This document shows positions 8,408 to 17,665 of a DNA stretch of 64,000 nt, piece after piece; the stretch's first letter is position 1; every line of letters starts with the position of its first letter. The stretch comes from Acidobacteriota bacterium (lineage in GTDB: Bacteria; Acidobacteriota; Vicinamibacteria; Vicinamibacterales; JAFNAJ01): assembly GCA_023384575.1 (NCBI GenBank), contig JAHDVP010000023.1, forward strand, positions 1 through 64,000, written 5' to 3'. Position numbers and translations under genes: made by a program. The notes beneath the pieces are model-generated. The model had not been told where the DNA came from. It was given only the letters and a program-made list of their open reading frames with translations, and did not search any database.

Positions 8408-9532
8408 CTACGAGATCCGGCCCCGCGCCGCTACCCGCCTGGTCTCGACGACGTTCGGACCGTCGACGAGCTGCACGTCGTCGACGAGGTTGACGACCAC
8501 GCACGCGTGGTTGGGCAGCAGGCGCACCCGGTCGCCAGGCTCGAGGCGCGTCTGGCCAGCCAGGACGCGGACGACGGCGTGCTCTTCCGACAGCCGGTCG
8601 ACGACCAGCGTCTCGTCCACGCGGTCGCTGCCGAAGGTGGGCAGCACGGCGCCATGGCCGGGCATCGCGGCGAACCCGCGGGCGGGGTCGGAGCTGAGCG
8701 TCTTGCTGCCGGCGTCGAGCACGAGCCGGTCCGGGGCGGGCTTGCTGACGACGGTCGTCAGCACCGTCAGCGCGCAGTCGCCCGGCGTGGCGGCGCCGAG
8801 CGCCACCTGCGAGCGGTCGAAGTAGACGTAGTTGCCGGGGCGCATCTCGGTGATGCCCGCCAGCCGGGCCGAAAAGCGGGCCGTCGGTGTCGCGCCGACA
8901 CTGATCTCCTCCACCCTCACGCCGTGCGCGCGAGCCGCGTCGGCGAGGTCGCTCAACAGTCGCACCTCCTCGCGCGCGATCCTTTCGAGCTCGTCCTCCG
9001 ACGTGGCGTGGTACGCGTGCCCGGCGTGGCTCAAGAGCCCACGGAACCTCAGGCCGGGCAGGCCGGCGACCTTGCGGACGAGCGTGAGCGCCTCGGGCGA
9101 CAGCGGGTCGACGCCGCAGCGGTGAAACCCCACGTCGACTTTGACCAGCACGTCGAGCTGTTCGGCCGCCCGCACCATCGCCCGCGACCACGCCTCGGCC
9201 ACCGCTGGGTGGTCGACGACGATCGAGATACGCACCGGCCTCTTCAGCAGCGCGAGCACCCGGGACGCATTCCACGGCGACACGGGGTACGGCAGTCGGA
9301 TGTCGGTCAGGCCGGCCTCGGCGAACACCTCCGCCTCGCCGAGCTTGGCGCAGCAGATGCCGACGGCCCCAAGGGCCATCTGATCGGCCGCGATGGCTGG
9401 CTGCTTGTGCGTCTTGGCATGCGGCCTCAGCCGGATGCCGCGCCGCGCCACCGCCTGCTGCATCCGCGTCATGTTGGCCGAAAGCCGCCGCCGGTCGACG
9501 AGGACCTGAGGCGTGGGCAGGTCGGAGATCAT
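8408..9532 (-). CDS. D-threonine aldolase / D-serine dehydratase-like PLP enzyme
   Basis: The protein has an alanine-racemase-type N-terminal barrel with the PLP lysine in RPHAKTHK (about residue 42) and a C-terminal domain with LPNHACVVVN, the His-X-Cys metal site of D-serine dehydratase/D-threonine aldolase (DSD1-like). Its length of 374 residues is normal. It acts on D-3-hydroxy amino acids, giving glycine plus an aldehyde or pyruvate plus ammonia. An aldehyde product would fit the adjacent microcompartment shell gene, but this is inference. A GTG lies one codon upstream; the ATG at 9532 follows AAGG by about six bases. Confidence 0.82.
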   Translation of the reverse strand: MISDLPTPQVLVDRRRLSANMTRMQQAVARRGIRLRPHAKTHKQPAIAADQMALGAVGICCAKLGEAEVFAEAGLTDIRLPYPVSPWNASRVLALLKRPVRISIVVDHPAVAEAWSRAMVRAAEQLDVLVKVDVGFHRCGVDPLSPEALTLVRKVAGLPGLRFRGLLSHAGHAYHATSEDELERIAREEVRLLSDLADAARAHGVRVEEISVGATPTARFSARLAGITEMRPGNYVYFDRSQVALGAATPGDCALTVLTTVVSKPAPDRLVLDAGSKTLSSDPARGFAAMPGHGAVLPTFGSDRVDETLVVDRLSEEHAVVRVLAGQTRLEPGDRVRLLPNHACVVVNLVDDVQLVDGPNVVETRRVAARGRIS

Positions 9533-9772
9533 CACGACCTTCAGTCTAGCAGCCCGCGACGGGAGTGGGACTCATCCGGCGCGTCCGGACTGAGGAGGAG
9601 GTTCCGCCACACGCCGCCCCCTCGTTGAGCTCGCAGAACCCGTTCGAACCGGCTACCCTGACACGAGCGGGCCGCTTCGCGTGCGGCGATGTCCGGCGTC
9701 TCGTTCGTCGCCCTGCCGGCCCGATGCGTCACACACCTGACGGGGCGCGTACGGCTGGGGAGTGGAACGTCG

Positions 9773-10363
9773 ATGGCATCGATTGCCCGCGTGTGTGTGT
9801 TCTGTGGTTCGAGCGCCGGCCGCGGTGAGGGCTACCTTGGGGCCGCACGCCGCCTTGGCAGCGCGTTGGCCCGTCGTGGCTTCGGGCTGGTATATGGGGG
9901 TGCGAGCGTCGGCCTCATGGGCGCGGTCGCCGATGCCGCGCTCGCCGCGGGCGGCCACGTCACTGGGGTCATTCCAACGGCGCTCGTCAACAAGGAACTG
10001 GCGCACCCCGGCCTGTCCGATCTCAGGGTCGTGGCCAGCATGCACCAGCGGAAAGCCACGATGGCCGACCTGTCCGACGCGTTCATCGCCATGCCGGGCG
10101 GGATCGGCACGCTCGAGGAAACCTTCGAGATCCTGACGTGGGCGCAACTCGGCCTGCACGCCAAGCCGTGCGCGTTCCTCGACGTGGACGGGTACTACCA
10201 GCGGCTGCTCGCGTTTCTCGAGCACGGGATTGCCGAACGATTCGTCCGTCCCGAGCACCGCGCGGTCTTCCTCGTCGAGGCGGACCCAGACAGGCTGCTC
10301 GACCGGCTGGCGACCTTCTCGCCTCCGGCCGTCGAGAAGTGGATCGGCCGGAACGAGACCTGA
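9773..10363 (+). CDS. LOG family protein (cytokinin riboside 5'-monophosphate phosphoribohydrolase-like)
   Basis: The 196-residue protein starts ARVCVFCGSS and contains VYGGASVGLMG and the hallmark PGGIGTLEE, with the catalytic Arg/Glu pair of LOG/YvdD proteins. They hydrolyse N6-modified AMP or plain nucleoside monophosphates to base plus ribose 5-phosphate. The open frame extends 28 codons upstream, but homology and a GGGGAGTGG ribosome site support the ATG at 9773. It is a single gene, divergent from the D-threonine aldolase-like gene. Confidence 0.9.
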   Translation: MASIARVCVFCGSSAGRGEGYLGAARRLGSALARRGFGLVYGGASVGLMGAVADAALAAGGHVTGVIPTALVNKELAHPGLSDLRVVASMHQRKATMADLSDAFIAMPGGIGTLEETFEILTWAQLGLHAKPCAFLDVDGYYQRLLAFLEHGIAERFVRPEHRAVFLVEADPDRLLDRLATFSPPAVEKWIGRNET

Positions 10364-10459
10364 GCCGTGGGTGGCGCTCATGCAGAAGCCGCCCGGTGCC
10401 GATTGACGGGGGGTTGAGGCGTGTCCGTCGAGCTCGGACGACCACGCCGGGACAACGTC

Positions 10460-13400
10460 ATGCGGCCATTCCTCCTCCCCGCCCTGCTCGCCTGCGTCAT
10501 CGGCCTCGAGGCCGCCCAGCCCGCCGGCCCCGCCGACACCCGTGTCCTCGTGATCGTGACGCTTGCCGACCAGCCGCTCGTACGCGTGGCGGTGGAGGAA
10601 CCGCTCGTCACCGGGGTCGGTCTGACCGCCGATGAGGCCGACCGGTCGCGCGCCGCGAGGGAGGCGAGAGTGCTCGGCCGCGTCGAGGCGCTCGGCCGTC
10701 CGTCACGCCTTCGCGTCGCGCGAGCCGTGGGCGAGCTGGGCGGCGAGGTCGTCTACGCGAGTCGGGCCATCAATGCCCTCGCCGTCCGCGTTCCGGCGCA
10801 GGCGGTCGCGATACTGCGCGCGCGCCCGGACGTCGCGTCGGTGGAAGTGGACGTGCCGCGCGCGAGCCACATCGACGTCGTGCCCACGGCGCTCGGCGTT
10901 CAAGGCTTCTGGAACGCGAACTTCCGCGGGGGAGCGACCGACGTCGCCATCATCGATACCGGGGTGTTTCGCGACCACGAGGCGTTTGTCGCACGTCGCC
11001 TCGACGTGCGGCCGGGCACGACGGCTCAGGGCGCCCCGCGTGCCTTCCACGACACCGCGATCGCCTACGGCGGGGCCTCGTACTGTGACGACCCCGCCGA
11101 CCCCGACGACTTCAACGGGCACGGCACGCTGGCGGCCGGCGTCGTGTTCAGCCAGCGCAGCGACCGTCGCGGCGTGGCGTACGGCATCGATCGCCTGTAC
11201 AACCTGAAAGCCGGCTACAACACCTGTGCGGGCGGCGGCAGCAGCTGGATGACCGACACCATGGCTGCCGTCGACTGGTCGCTCGCCACCGACGACCCGC
11301 CCGAGATCTTCAACTACAGCTACGGCGCGACCACGGCCAGCGACGACGACAGCTTCTCGAGGTTCTGGGACGCCATCGTCGACGGCTACGGCAAGATCGT
11401 CACGATCTCCGCAGGCAACAGCGGGTCGAACGGGACCACGGTGGGCTCGCCCGGCATCGCGCACAATGTGCTCACCATCGCCAACATCGACGACCGGAAC
11501 ACGCCGGGGCGGTCGGACGACATCGTGCACTCGTCGAGCTCGCGAGGGCCGACCGTACGTGGGCGCAAGAAGCCCGACCTCGCCGCGCCCGGCACGCGCG
11601 TGCTGCTGCCCTCCACCTGGGGCGCGACGTGGTGGGAGAATGCCACCGGTACGAGCTTCTCGGCGCCGGCGGTGGCCGGCGTCGCCGCCCTGCTCGTCGA
11701 CGCGGGCGTCGGCGACCCGCGGGCGGTGAAGTCCGTGCTCGTCAACACCGCCGACGACTACGGCACCACGGGCTGGGACCCTGCCTTCGGCTGGGGATAC
11801 GTCAATGCGCAGCGGGCGTTCGACGAGCGGCAGCAGGTGTCGCTCGTCAGCGTCGGCGCGCCGGGTACCGCCTCGTCGACCCTTTACTTCGAGCGCACGG
11901 CGGCAGCACCCACCAAGGCGACGATCGCCTGGAACCGGCGGGTCACTTACGCCACGGGCGGCATGCCGGGTCCGGGCGGCGACCCGAACAACGTCGACCT
12001 GTTCCTGTACGGCGCGACGCATGGCGGGCTCGTCGCCTGGTCGACCTCCGCCATCGACAACGTGGAACAGGTCGTCTCGTCCACGTCGGAGCCCGTGGTG
12101 CTCGTCGTCAGATCGGCCGCGCCGTTTGGCGGCAGCTCGGAGACCGTGGCGCTGGCCCAGAACGGCGGCTTCGTGGCGCGTGTGGGACCGGCGATGACGC
12201 TCGGGCTCGCCGCGCCTGCCGTGACGGCGACCGGCGCCGTGTTCACCGTGACGGGGACCCTCGTCAACAGCGGCGACCTGGCGGGTCAGTCGCACACCGT
12301 GACGTTGACGCCGCCCGCCGGATTCGTCCTGACCGACGGCCAGGCGACGAAGAACGTCGGACTGGTGCCGGCAGGAGGGCAGGCCCTCGTCTCGTGGAGT
12401 GTGCGCGCTCCTGCCACGGCGACCGGGCCCTCGACGTTCGTCGCCAGCCTGGCGGCGTCGTCCTACGGCGTGGTCCTCCAGGTCACCGCGTCGACGAGCG
12501 TGGCGGCCGTGGCGCCGTGCGCCTTTTCGGTCAGCCCCCAGAGCGTGTCGGTCGGCCACCTCGCCGCTTCGGTGAACCTGACGGTGCATGCGGACGCTGG
12601 CTGCTCGTGGGCCACGTCGAGCCCCGTGGGCTGGGTGCGACCGACCCCGGCGAGCGGAACGGGGCCGGCGACGGTGACGCTCTCCATCGATCCGAACCCG
12701 GGGTTGCTGGCGCGAACGACCACGCTGTTCGTGGCGGGGGTGTCCGTGCCGGTGCAGCAGCAGGGACAGCCGGCCACGCACCCCCGTGAGTACTTCCTCG
12801 CGGAAGGCGCCACTGGCGACTTCACGCTCGACGTGGCGATCGCCAACCCAGGTGGTACCGCCGCGCCCGTCCGCGTGACGTTCCTGCGCGCCCGGCCCAG
12901 ACCACCGCACAGCATCGAGTTCGAGCTCGCCGCGCGGGCCCGCCGGACGATTCGCGTCAACGACATCCCCGAGCTCTCGAACGAGCCGATTTCGACCGTC
13001 GTTTCGTCACTCGCCGGCTTGCCGCTCGCGGTCGAGCGGACGATGGTGTGGGGTGCCGGCGGTTACGGCGGCCATACGGGCACGGCCATCGAGCAGCCCG
13101 CGCTGCGGTGGTACTTCGCAGAAGGGTCACAGGGCTTCTTCGACACCTTCCTGCTGCTCGCCAACCCCGGCGACGAGGAGGCGACGGCCACCGTGCGGTT
13201 CCTCCGTGAGCACGAGGGAGAAGTCACCGTCGAGCGGAAGATCGTCCCCTACGCCCGCGAGACGGTCTTCGCCGGCGCCGACGAACTCGGAGGCCTCGCC
13301 GACACGTCGTTTGCGATCGTCGTCGAGTCGGATCGGCCCATCGTCGCCGAACGCGCGATGTACTGGTCGACGCCGGACCAGTGGTGGGCCGGAGGTCACG

Positions 13401-14098
13401 AGTCGGCCGGCGTCGCCGCGCTGGCGCGCGACTGGTACTTCGCCGAGGGCGCGACGGGGTTCTATTTCGACGCCTGGCTGCTCGTGGGCAACCCCAACGA
13501 GACGCCAGCCAACGTGGAGTTCACCTATCTCCTGCCCGACGGCACGTCGATCGTCGATGCGCGCACGGTCGGACCGCGCCGGCGCCTGACCCGCCTCGTC
13601 GACGAGGTGGATCCACGCCTGGCCGACACGTCGTTCTCCGTCACGATCGAAGCGGACGTGCCCATTGTCGCCGAGCGCGCAATGTACTGGCCGGGCAGCG
13701 GCTGGCGTGAGGGCCACAACGCGTTCGGCCTCGTGGAGACGTCCCTGCGCTGGGGCCTCGGCGAGGGCCGCGTCGGGCAGGCGCAGAACTTCGAGACCTT
13801 CGTGTTGATGGCCAATCCCGACCCCACCCGGACGGCCCGGGTGCGCCTGACCTTCCTGCGCGAGGCCGGTCCGGCCGTGGAGCGGGAGGTGGACGTGATG
13901 CCCGGCAGTCGCGCGACCGTCTACGTGGGCTACCACCCGGTCTACACCCACGTGCCGGAGCTCGTGCACGAGTCGTTCGGCGTGCTCGTCGAGAGCCTCA
14001 ACGACGTGCCGATCGCGGTCGAACGCGCGATGTACTGGGATGCCGGCGCCGAGCACTGGGCCGGGGGGTCGAGCGCCACCGGCACCCGCCTGCCTTGA
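10460..14098 (+). CDS. Secreted subtilisin-like serine protease with BACON domain and four C-terminal YFAEG repeats
   Basis: The 1212-residue protein has a signal peptide (residues 1-20), an inhibitor-like propeptide region, and an S8 protease domain with Asp166 (IIDTG), His221 (NGHGT) and Ser399 (GTSFSAP). Then follow a CARDB-like beta domain, a BACON domain (about residues 685-770, CAFSVSPQSVSVG to VPVQQQG), and four tandem repeats of about 107 residues, each starting Y-F-x-EG and ending ERAMYW or ERTMVW. A GTG start at 10421 is possible, but the signal peptide begins at the ATG at 10460. It is probably exported or surface attached; no LPxTG or PEP-CTERM motif is seen. Confidence 0.85.
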   Translation: MRPFLLPALLACVIGLEAAQPAGPADTRVLVIVTLADQPLVRVAVEEPLVTGVGLTADEADRSRAAREARVLGRVEALGRPSRLRVARAVGELGGEVVYASRAINALAVRVPAQAVAILRARPDVASVEVDVPRASHIDVVPTALGVQGFWNANFRGGATDVAIIDTGVFRDHEAFVARRLDVRPGTTAQGAPRAFHDTAIAYGGASYCDDPADPDDFNGHGTLAAGVVFSQRSDRRGVAYGIDRLYNLKAGYNTCAGGGSSWMTDTMAAVDWSLATDDPPEIFNYSYGATTASDDDSFSRFWDAIVDGYGKIVTISAGNSGSNGTTVGSPGIAHNVLTIANIDDRNTPGRSDDIVHSSSSRGPTVRGRKKPDLAAPGTRVLLPSTWGATWWENATGTSFSAPAVAGVAALLVDAGVGDPRAVKSVLVNTADDYGTTGWDPAFGWGYVNAQRAFDERQQVSLVSVGAPGTASSTLYFERTAAAPTKATIAWNRRVTYATGGMPGPGGDPNNVDLFLYGATHGGLVAWSTSAIDNVEQVVSSTSEPVVLVVRSAAPFGGSSETVALAQNGGFVARVGPAMTLGLAAPAVTATGAVFTVTGTLVNSGDLAGQSHTVTLTPPAGFVLTDGQATKNVGLVPAGGQALVSWSVRAPATATGPSTFVASLAASSYGVVLQVTASTSVAAVAPCAFSVSPQSVSVGHLAASVNLTVHADAGCSWATSSPVGWVRPTPASGTGPATVTLSIDPNPGLLARTTTLFVAGVSVPVQQQGQPATHPREYFLAEGATGDFTLDVAIANPGGTAAPVRVTFLRARPRPPHSIEFELAARARRTIRVNDIPELSNEPISTVVSSLAGLPLAVERTMVWGAGGYGGHTGTAIEQPALRWYFAEGSQGFFDTFLLLANPGDEEATATVRFLREHEGEVTVERKIVPYARETVFAGADELGGLADTSFAIVVESDRPIVAERAMYWSTPDQWWAGGHESAGVAALARDWYFAEGATGFYFDAWLLVGNPNETPANVEFTYLLPDGTSIVDARTVGPRRRLTRLVDEVDPRLADTSFSVTIEADVPIVAERAMYWPGSGWREGHNAFGLVETSLRWGLGEGRVGQAQNFETFVLMANPDPTRTARVRLTFLREAGPAVEREVDVMPGSRATVYVGYHPVYTHVPELVHESFGVLVESLNDVPIAVERAMYWDAGAEHWAGGSSATGTRLP
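12788..14083 (+). repeat. Four tandem ~107-residue protein repeats (YFAEG...ERAMYW)
   Basis: Inside the protease gene the units begin at about protein residues 777, 884, 992 and 1098. Each opens with (W)YFAEG or a variant (the last is WGLGEG), has a central NPG/NPN/NPD turn, and closes with VAERAMYW or IAVERAMYW. The regular period shows internal duplication of a beta-rich module. Confidence 0.8.
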
Positions 14099-14189
14099 CG
14101 CCAGCGCCCCTGGTGGTCTCGGTGCGTGAGCGACGATCGCCCGGGCGACAGTGGCGATTGGCCGGGAGCCGTCGCACTGGGCCGGCAGG

Positions 14190-14849
14190 TCACCGCAGGG
14201 TTGTCGTGACCCTGATGACGTGATCCACGGCGACCGAGCCCTGGCTCCTCGACGTCTGGAGCATATAGGCCGGTTCGATGAACACTCGTCCGACCGGCCG
14301 TCCGAGGCCGACGATCACCCGATGCGAATGCCATCCGCTTGGTGGGGCGTCGCGGGCGTCGTTCAGGGTCCAGAGCAGTTCCGTGCCCAGAGAGAGTCGC
14401 CACGGGCCCGTTGAGGAGACCGGCCTCGAAGCCCGTACTTGGCCGCGCAAGCGCCAGGACGGCGTCGGTGCGCCCTCGAAGAGCCGTTGCTCGAGCCGGA
14501 GCCTCTGAGACAGACTCCAGGGGCCCCTGTCTGCTGAGAAGACCACCTGCTGCCAGATCCGCTGTTCGTGCCGCGTGCCTTCGAACGTGCCAATCCAGGC
14601 GTACCCGGCCGTGAGGGTGACCGGCTCGGCGACCCGCCGGCTGATGCTCGGCCGGATCATGAACAACTCGAAGTCGGCGAGGTCGTCGTCGAAGCGAGGG
14701 TGCAGCTCGATGTCGGCGGCCCAGCCGTCAGCCAGGCGAAGCTGCAGAATCGTGGGAAACCACGCCCTGACCTCCTGGGCCGACGCGGTGGCCGGGCCGA
14801 CCACGCAACATGCGACCACGAGGACGACGAAGCCAGCAACAGCGCGCAT
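14190..14849 (-). CDS. DUF2490 outer-membrane-like protein
   Basis: The 219-residue protein has a signal peptide (residues 1-24, TASAQE) and then the DUF2490 pattern: a WFPTILQLRLADGW start, LSQRLRLEQRLFEG in the middle and amphipathic strands to the end (RVTTTLR). The family is predicted to form beta-barrels; function is unknown. The start at 14849 sits seven bases after a TAGAAT hexamer on the same strand. Confidence 0.8.
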   Translation of the reverse strand: MRAVAGFVVLVVACCVVGPATASAQEVRAWFPTILQLRLADGWAADIELHPRFDDDLADFELFMIRPSISRRVAEPVTLTAGYAWIGTFEGTRHEQRIWQQVVFSADRGPWSLSQRLRLEQRLFEGAPTPSWRLRGQVRASRPVSSTGPWRLSLGTELLWTLNDARDAPPSGWHSHRVIVGLGRPVGRVFIEPAYMLQTSRSQGSVAVDHVIRVTTTLR

Positions 14850-15229
14850 TTGCTCGATTCTAGGGCAGCACTCGTGAATATGTTACACCGTTGTTACATC
14901 GTGCCCGGGTGACCGGCCGTTCCGGCGCCGCTAGCCCTGATGCGTCAGGACGGCTGGCGCCTGGCGACCGGCGGCTGGCGGCCCCACAAGGCTCTCCGCG
15001 ACGCGCCAAGCTGGTGGCAAGACGTCACCAGAAGTGAGATGAAGGGATCGGGGGCTTTGGCGCGGAACGCCTTGCAGGCCGCGAGTCTATAGCCGGCAGC
15101 CTGCAGCCGGGTTGTCGGATCAGGGCTAGGTTCGGTGCCGCTGGGAGGGCAGGGGAGCGCCGGCTGGATGCGCCTTCGCACCTCATGATAGAAAGCGTCT
15201 GAGACCCGCCCCTGTCCGGGACGAACCCG
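14850..15229. other. 380-base gene-free stretch
   Basis: Apart from the promoter next to the DUF2490 gene, this stretch holds an imperfect run of 7-8 base units related to CTGGCGG/CTGGCGA at about 14952-14982, like one at 24226-24262. A minus-strand open frame crosses it but has no recognisable family. Nothing else is seen. Confidence 0.5.
14857..14898 (-). promoter_or_regulatory. Promoter with tandem TGTAACA sites upstream of the DUF2490 gene
   Basis: Read on the minus strand, two copies of TGTAACA (14898-14892 and 14887-14881) are spaced 11 bases start to start, one helical turn, and the nearer one overlaps the -35 position of a -10 box TAGAAT (14862-14857). This looks like an activator site on a promoter whose transcript starts at the ATG. 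Confidence 0.4.
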
Positions 15230-16615
15230 ATGCCGAGACGCAGGACACGCCCCTACGGACCGCTGCTGCTGTGCGCGCTGCTCTGGACCGCCTCGGCCGG
15301 AGTTGCGACGAGGACGCCAGTGGTCGCACCGCCCACGGCCGTCGAGCCGGCGGCCCTGGCGGCCTGGTGGGACGCGGAACGCCTCGATCTGCCGGCGCCG
15401 CCGCTCGTGACGCACGACCTCCTCGTCGCGCACCTCGACCGCCTGCGGGAGCGTGCGCCCGACGTCTTCTCGTTCGAGCAGATCGGGGAGTCGGTCGAGG
15501 GGCGGAGCCTTCACCACGTCGCGTTCGGTCGGGGTCCGTTCCGCGTGTTGATGTGGTCGCAGATGCACGGGGACGAGCCGACGGCCACATCAGCGCTGCT
15601 CGACGTGTTCGAGTACGTGCACCGTCGTCGTGAGGACCCGGTGGTCGTCCGCCTGCTCGACCGCCTGACCGTCCACGTGGTGCCGATGCTGAACCCGGAC
15701 GGCGCCGAGCGTTTCGAGCGGCGCAACGCGCAGGGCATCGACATGAACCGGGACGCGCTGCTCCTGCAGACGCCGGAGGGCCGGGCCCTGAAGCAGCTGC
15801 GCGATCGCTTCGACCCCCGGGTGGGCTTCAACCTGCACAACCAGAACTGGCGGACCTCGGTCGGACGACCACCCCAGCCTGCGGCGATGTCGTTGCTGGC
15901 CGTCGCGTTCGACGAAGCGCGCAGCGAGAACGAGGGTCGCATCCTGGCGAAGAAGGTCTGCGCGGTCATCCGTGACACCCTCGAACCGATGGCGCCGGGC
16001 CGGTTGGGGCGCTACGACGACGAGTTCGAGGTACGGGCGTTTGGCGACAACGTGACGCTGTGGGGTACGAGCGTGGTCCTGATCGAAACCGGCCCCTGGC
16101 CGGGCCCGGAGCCCGACCGGGCCCTGGTGCGGCTCAACTTCGTCGGGCTGCTCACCGCCCTCGACGCGCTGGCCAGCGGCCGCGTGCACGACGCCGACCC
16201 GGCACGATACGAGTCGCTTCCGATCAACGAATCGCGACTGTTCCACACGCTGATCACGAACGCGAGGATCGCCACCGGCACGGGCGTGCCAGCCTTCACG
16301 GGAGACATCGGGATCGTGGCCACGCGTGTCGTCCGGCGCGAGGACGGCCGTCGCGAGCTCGGATGGGCCGCGCGGATCGAAGACCTCGGCGATCTGCGCG
16401 TGTTCGGCGCCCTCGAGAGCATCGACGCCACCGGTCTCACCGCCGCGCCGCTGTTCGATCCGGGCGCGCGCGTGGGCGACCGCCTTGCGCTTCCCGACTG
16501 GTCGGGGTCCCGGAACGAGCCGCGCCTCGCGCCGGGGCAGCCGGCCGCCGTCCTGTTGCTGAGGCCGGAGGAACCGGGCTGGTTCCGTGTCGAGCGCATC
16601 GTTCGTGTCGAGTGA
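15230..16615 (+). CDS. M14 family zinc carboxypeptidase, exported
   Basis: The 461-residue protein has a short N-terminal hydrophobic signal (about residues 9-26). The zinc site is visible: HGDE (His and Glu) after MWSQ, the third ligand His in GFNLHNQNW, and the catalytic Glu in VLIETGPWPG. LNPDGAERF and IDMNRD are the substrate-binding segments. A C-terminal region of about 140 residues after the catalytic domain is beta-rich. It should cleave C-terminal residues from peptides or murein peptides in the periplasm. It stands alone; 160 bases separate it from the hydroxylase gene. Confidence 0.85.
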   Translation: MPRRRTRPYGPLLLCALLWTASAGVATRTPVVAPPTAVEPAALAAWWDAERLDLPAPPLVTHDLLVAHLDRLRERAPDVFSFEQIGESVEGRSLHHVAFGRGPFRVLMWSQMHGDEPTATSALLDVFEYVHRRREDPVVVRLLDRLTVHVVPMLNPDGAERFERRNAQGIDMNRDALLLQTPEGRALKQLRDRFDPRVGFNLHNQNWRTSVGRPPQPAAMSLLAVAFDEARSENEGRILAKKVCAVIRDTLEPMAPGRLGRYDDEFEVRAFGDNVTLWGTSVVLIETGPWPGPEPDRALVRLNFVGLLTALDALASGRVHDADPARYESLPINESRLFHTLITNARIATGTGVPAFTGDIGIVATRVVRREDGRRELGWAARIEDLGDLRVFGALESIDATGLTAAPLFDPGARVGDRLALPDWSGSRNEPRLAPGQPAAVLLLRPEEPGWFRVERIVRVE

Positions 16616-16775
16616 ACGAAGTCCTCGGTCGGAGCGGGCCGTTGCGTCGCGTGAAGCGACGGGGTAATCTGTCGTTCCGGGCTTCTGAAATCATCACTCG
16701 AGCTTATGTCCTGCGGCCGGCCCGTCATGACCGCGTGCCGCCGGACCTCGCCGGATCGCAGGTGAAGGAGGAGGT

Positions 16776-17660
16776 ATGGATCGACCCGTCGCTGCTGGAG
16801 CCGCCGCCGTCGACATGGACGAGTACGTCAATCCTCCGGACGTCACGGAACTGGAGCTCGAAGCTGGCCATCCCGGGCTTGGCGACGAGGGCTACATTAC
16901 CCGGCGGCGCGACCTCTTTGCGCTGTGCCGGCGCCACCGTCTCGAGCGGCTCGGTCCGCCGCTCATCGACTACACCGACGAAGAGACGCGCATCTGGCGC
17001 GAGGTCTCGCCGAAGCTCGCCGAGCTGCACGACCGGCATGCCAGCCGCATCTACCTCGACGCGAAACAGGTGCTCGGCATCAGCCAGGACCGGATTCCGC
17101 AGCTGCGGCACCTGAGTACCCAGCTCGAGGCCCACAATGGGATGTCCCTGGTTCCCGCCGAGGGGCCGATCCCGTACCGGACGTTCTACTCGTACATCGC
17201 GGAGCGTGGTTTCCCGGTGACGCAGTTCATCCGGCATGGGTCGCACCCCGAGTTCACGCCTGAACCCGACATGATCCACGACTGCCTCGGGCACGTGCCG
17301 CCGCTGATGAACCAAGACTACGCCGCCCTGCTCACGCACATCGGGCGCGCGGCGGTGAAGACACCGCATGGCGACCAGGTGCTCGCGCTGAAGCGTCTGA
17401 GCTGGTTCTCGATCGAGTTCGGGCTCATCGAGGAAGCAGGCGAGACGAAGGTGTTCGGCGCCGGCATCCTGTCGTCGACCGGCGAGATCCCGTTCTCGCT
17501 GTCCAACGAGGTCGAGCGACGGCCGTTCGTCACCGACGAAGTGATCGCCACCGACTACGACCCGTCACGGATGCAGACGCTGCTCTTCGTGATTCCGTCG
17601 TTCGCGTTCCTGCGCAGTGAGGTGGAGCGTCTCGTCGAGCGGTTCGGCATTGCCGTCTGA
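16776..17660 (+). CDS. phhA: Phenylalanine 4-monooxygenase
   Basis: The 294-residue protein is a bacterial single-domain aromatic amino-acid hydroxylase with no regulatory ACT domain. The iron ligands are His168 and His173 (MIHDCLGH) and Glu214 (EFGLIEE). It converts Phe to Tyr with tetrahydropterin and oxygen; the pterin dehydratase for cofactor recycling is at 7380-7682. A strong GGAGGAGG lies before the ATG. The gene ends five bases from the remains of the GHMP kinase gene that runs toward it. Confidence 0.95.
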   Translation: MDRPVAAGAAAVDMDEYVNPPDVTELELEAGHPGLGDEGYITRRRDLFALCRRHRLERLGPPLIDYTDEETRIWREVSPKLAELHDRHASRIYLDAKQVLGISQDRIPQLRHLSTQLEAHNGMSLVPAEGPIPYRTFYSYIAERGFPVTQFIRHGSHPEFTPEPDMIHDCLGHVPPLMNQDYAALLTHIGRAAVKTPHGDQVLALKRLSWFSIEFGLIEEAGETKVFGAGILSSTGEIPFSLSNEVERRPFVTDEVIATDYDPSRMQTLLFVIPSFAFLRSEVERLVERFGIAV

Positions 17661-17665
17661 CCGCA

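Noticed and set aside
9630-9670. GTTCGAACC motif resembling a tRNA T-loop
   Set aside because: The flanking bases cannot form the 5-bp T-stem or an acceptor stem on either strand.
10703-12910. 735-codon minus-strand open frame opposite the protease
   Set aside because: Antisense shadow with no recognisable motif.
14945-15568. 207-codon minus-strand open frame across the spacer before the M14 gene
   Set aside because: It is low-complexity, lacks a ribosome site and overlaps the start of the peptidase gene.
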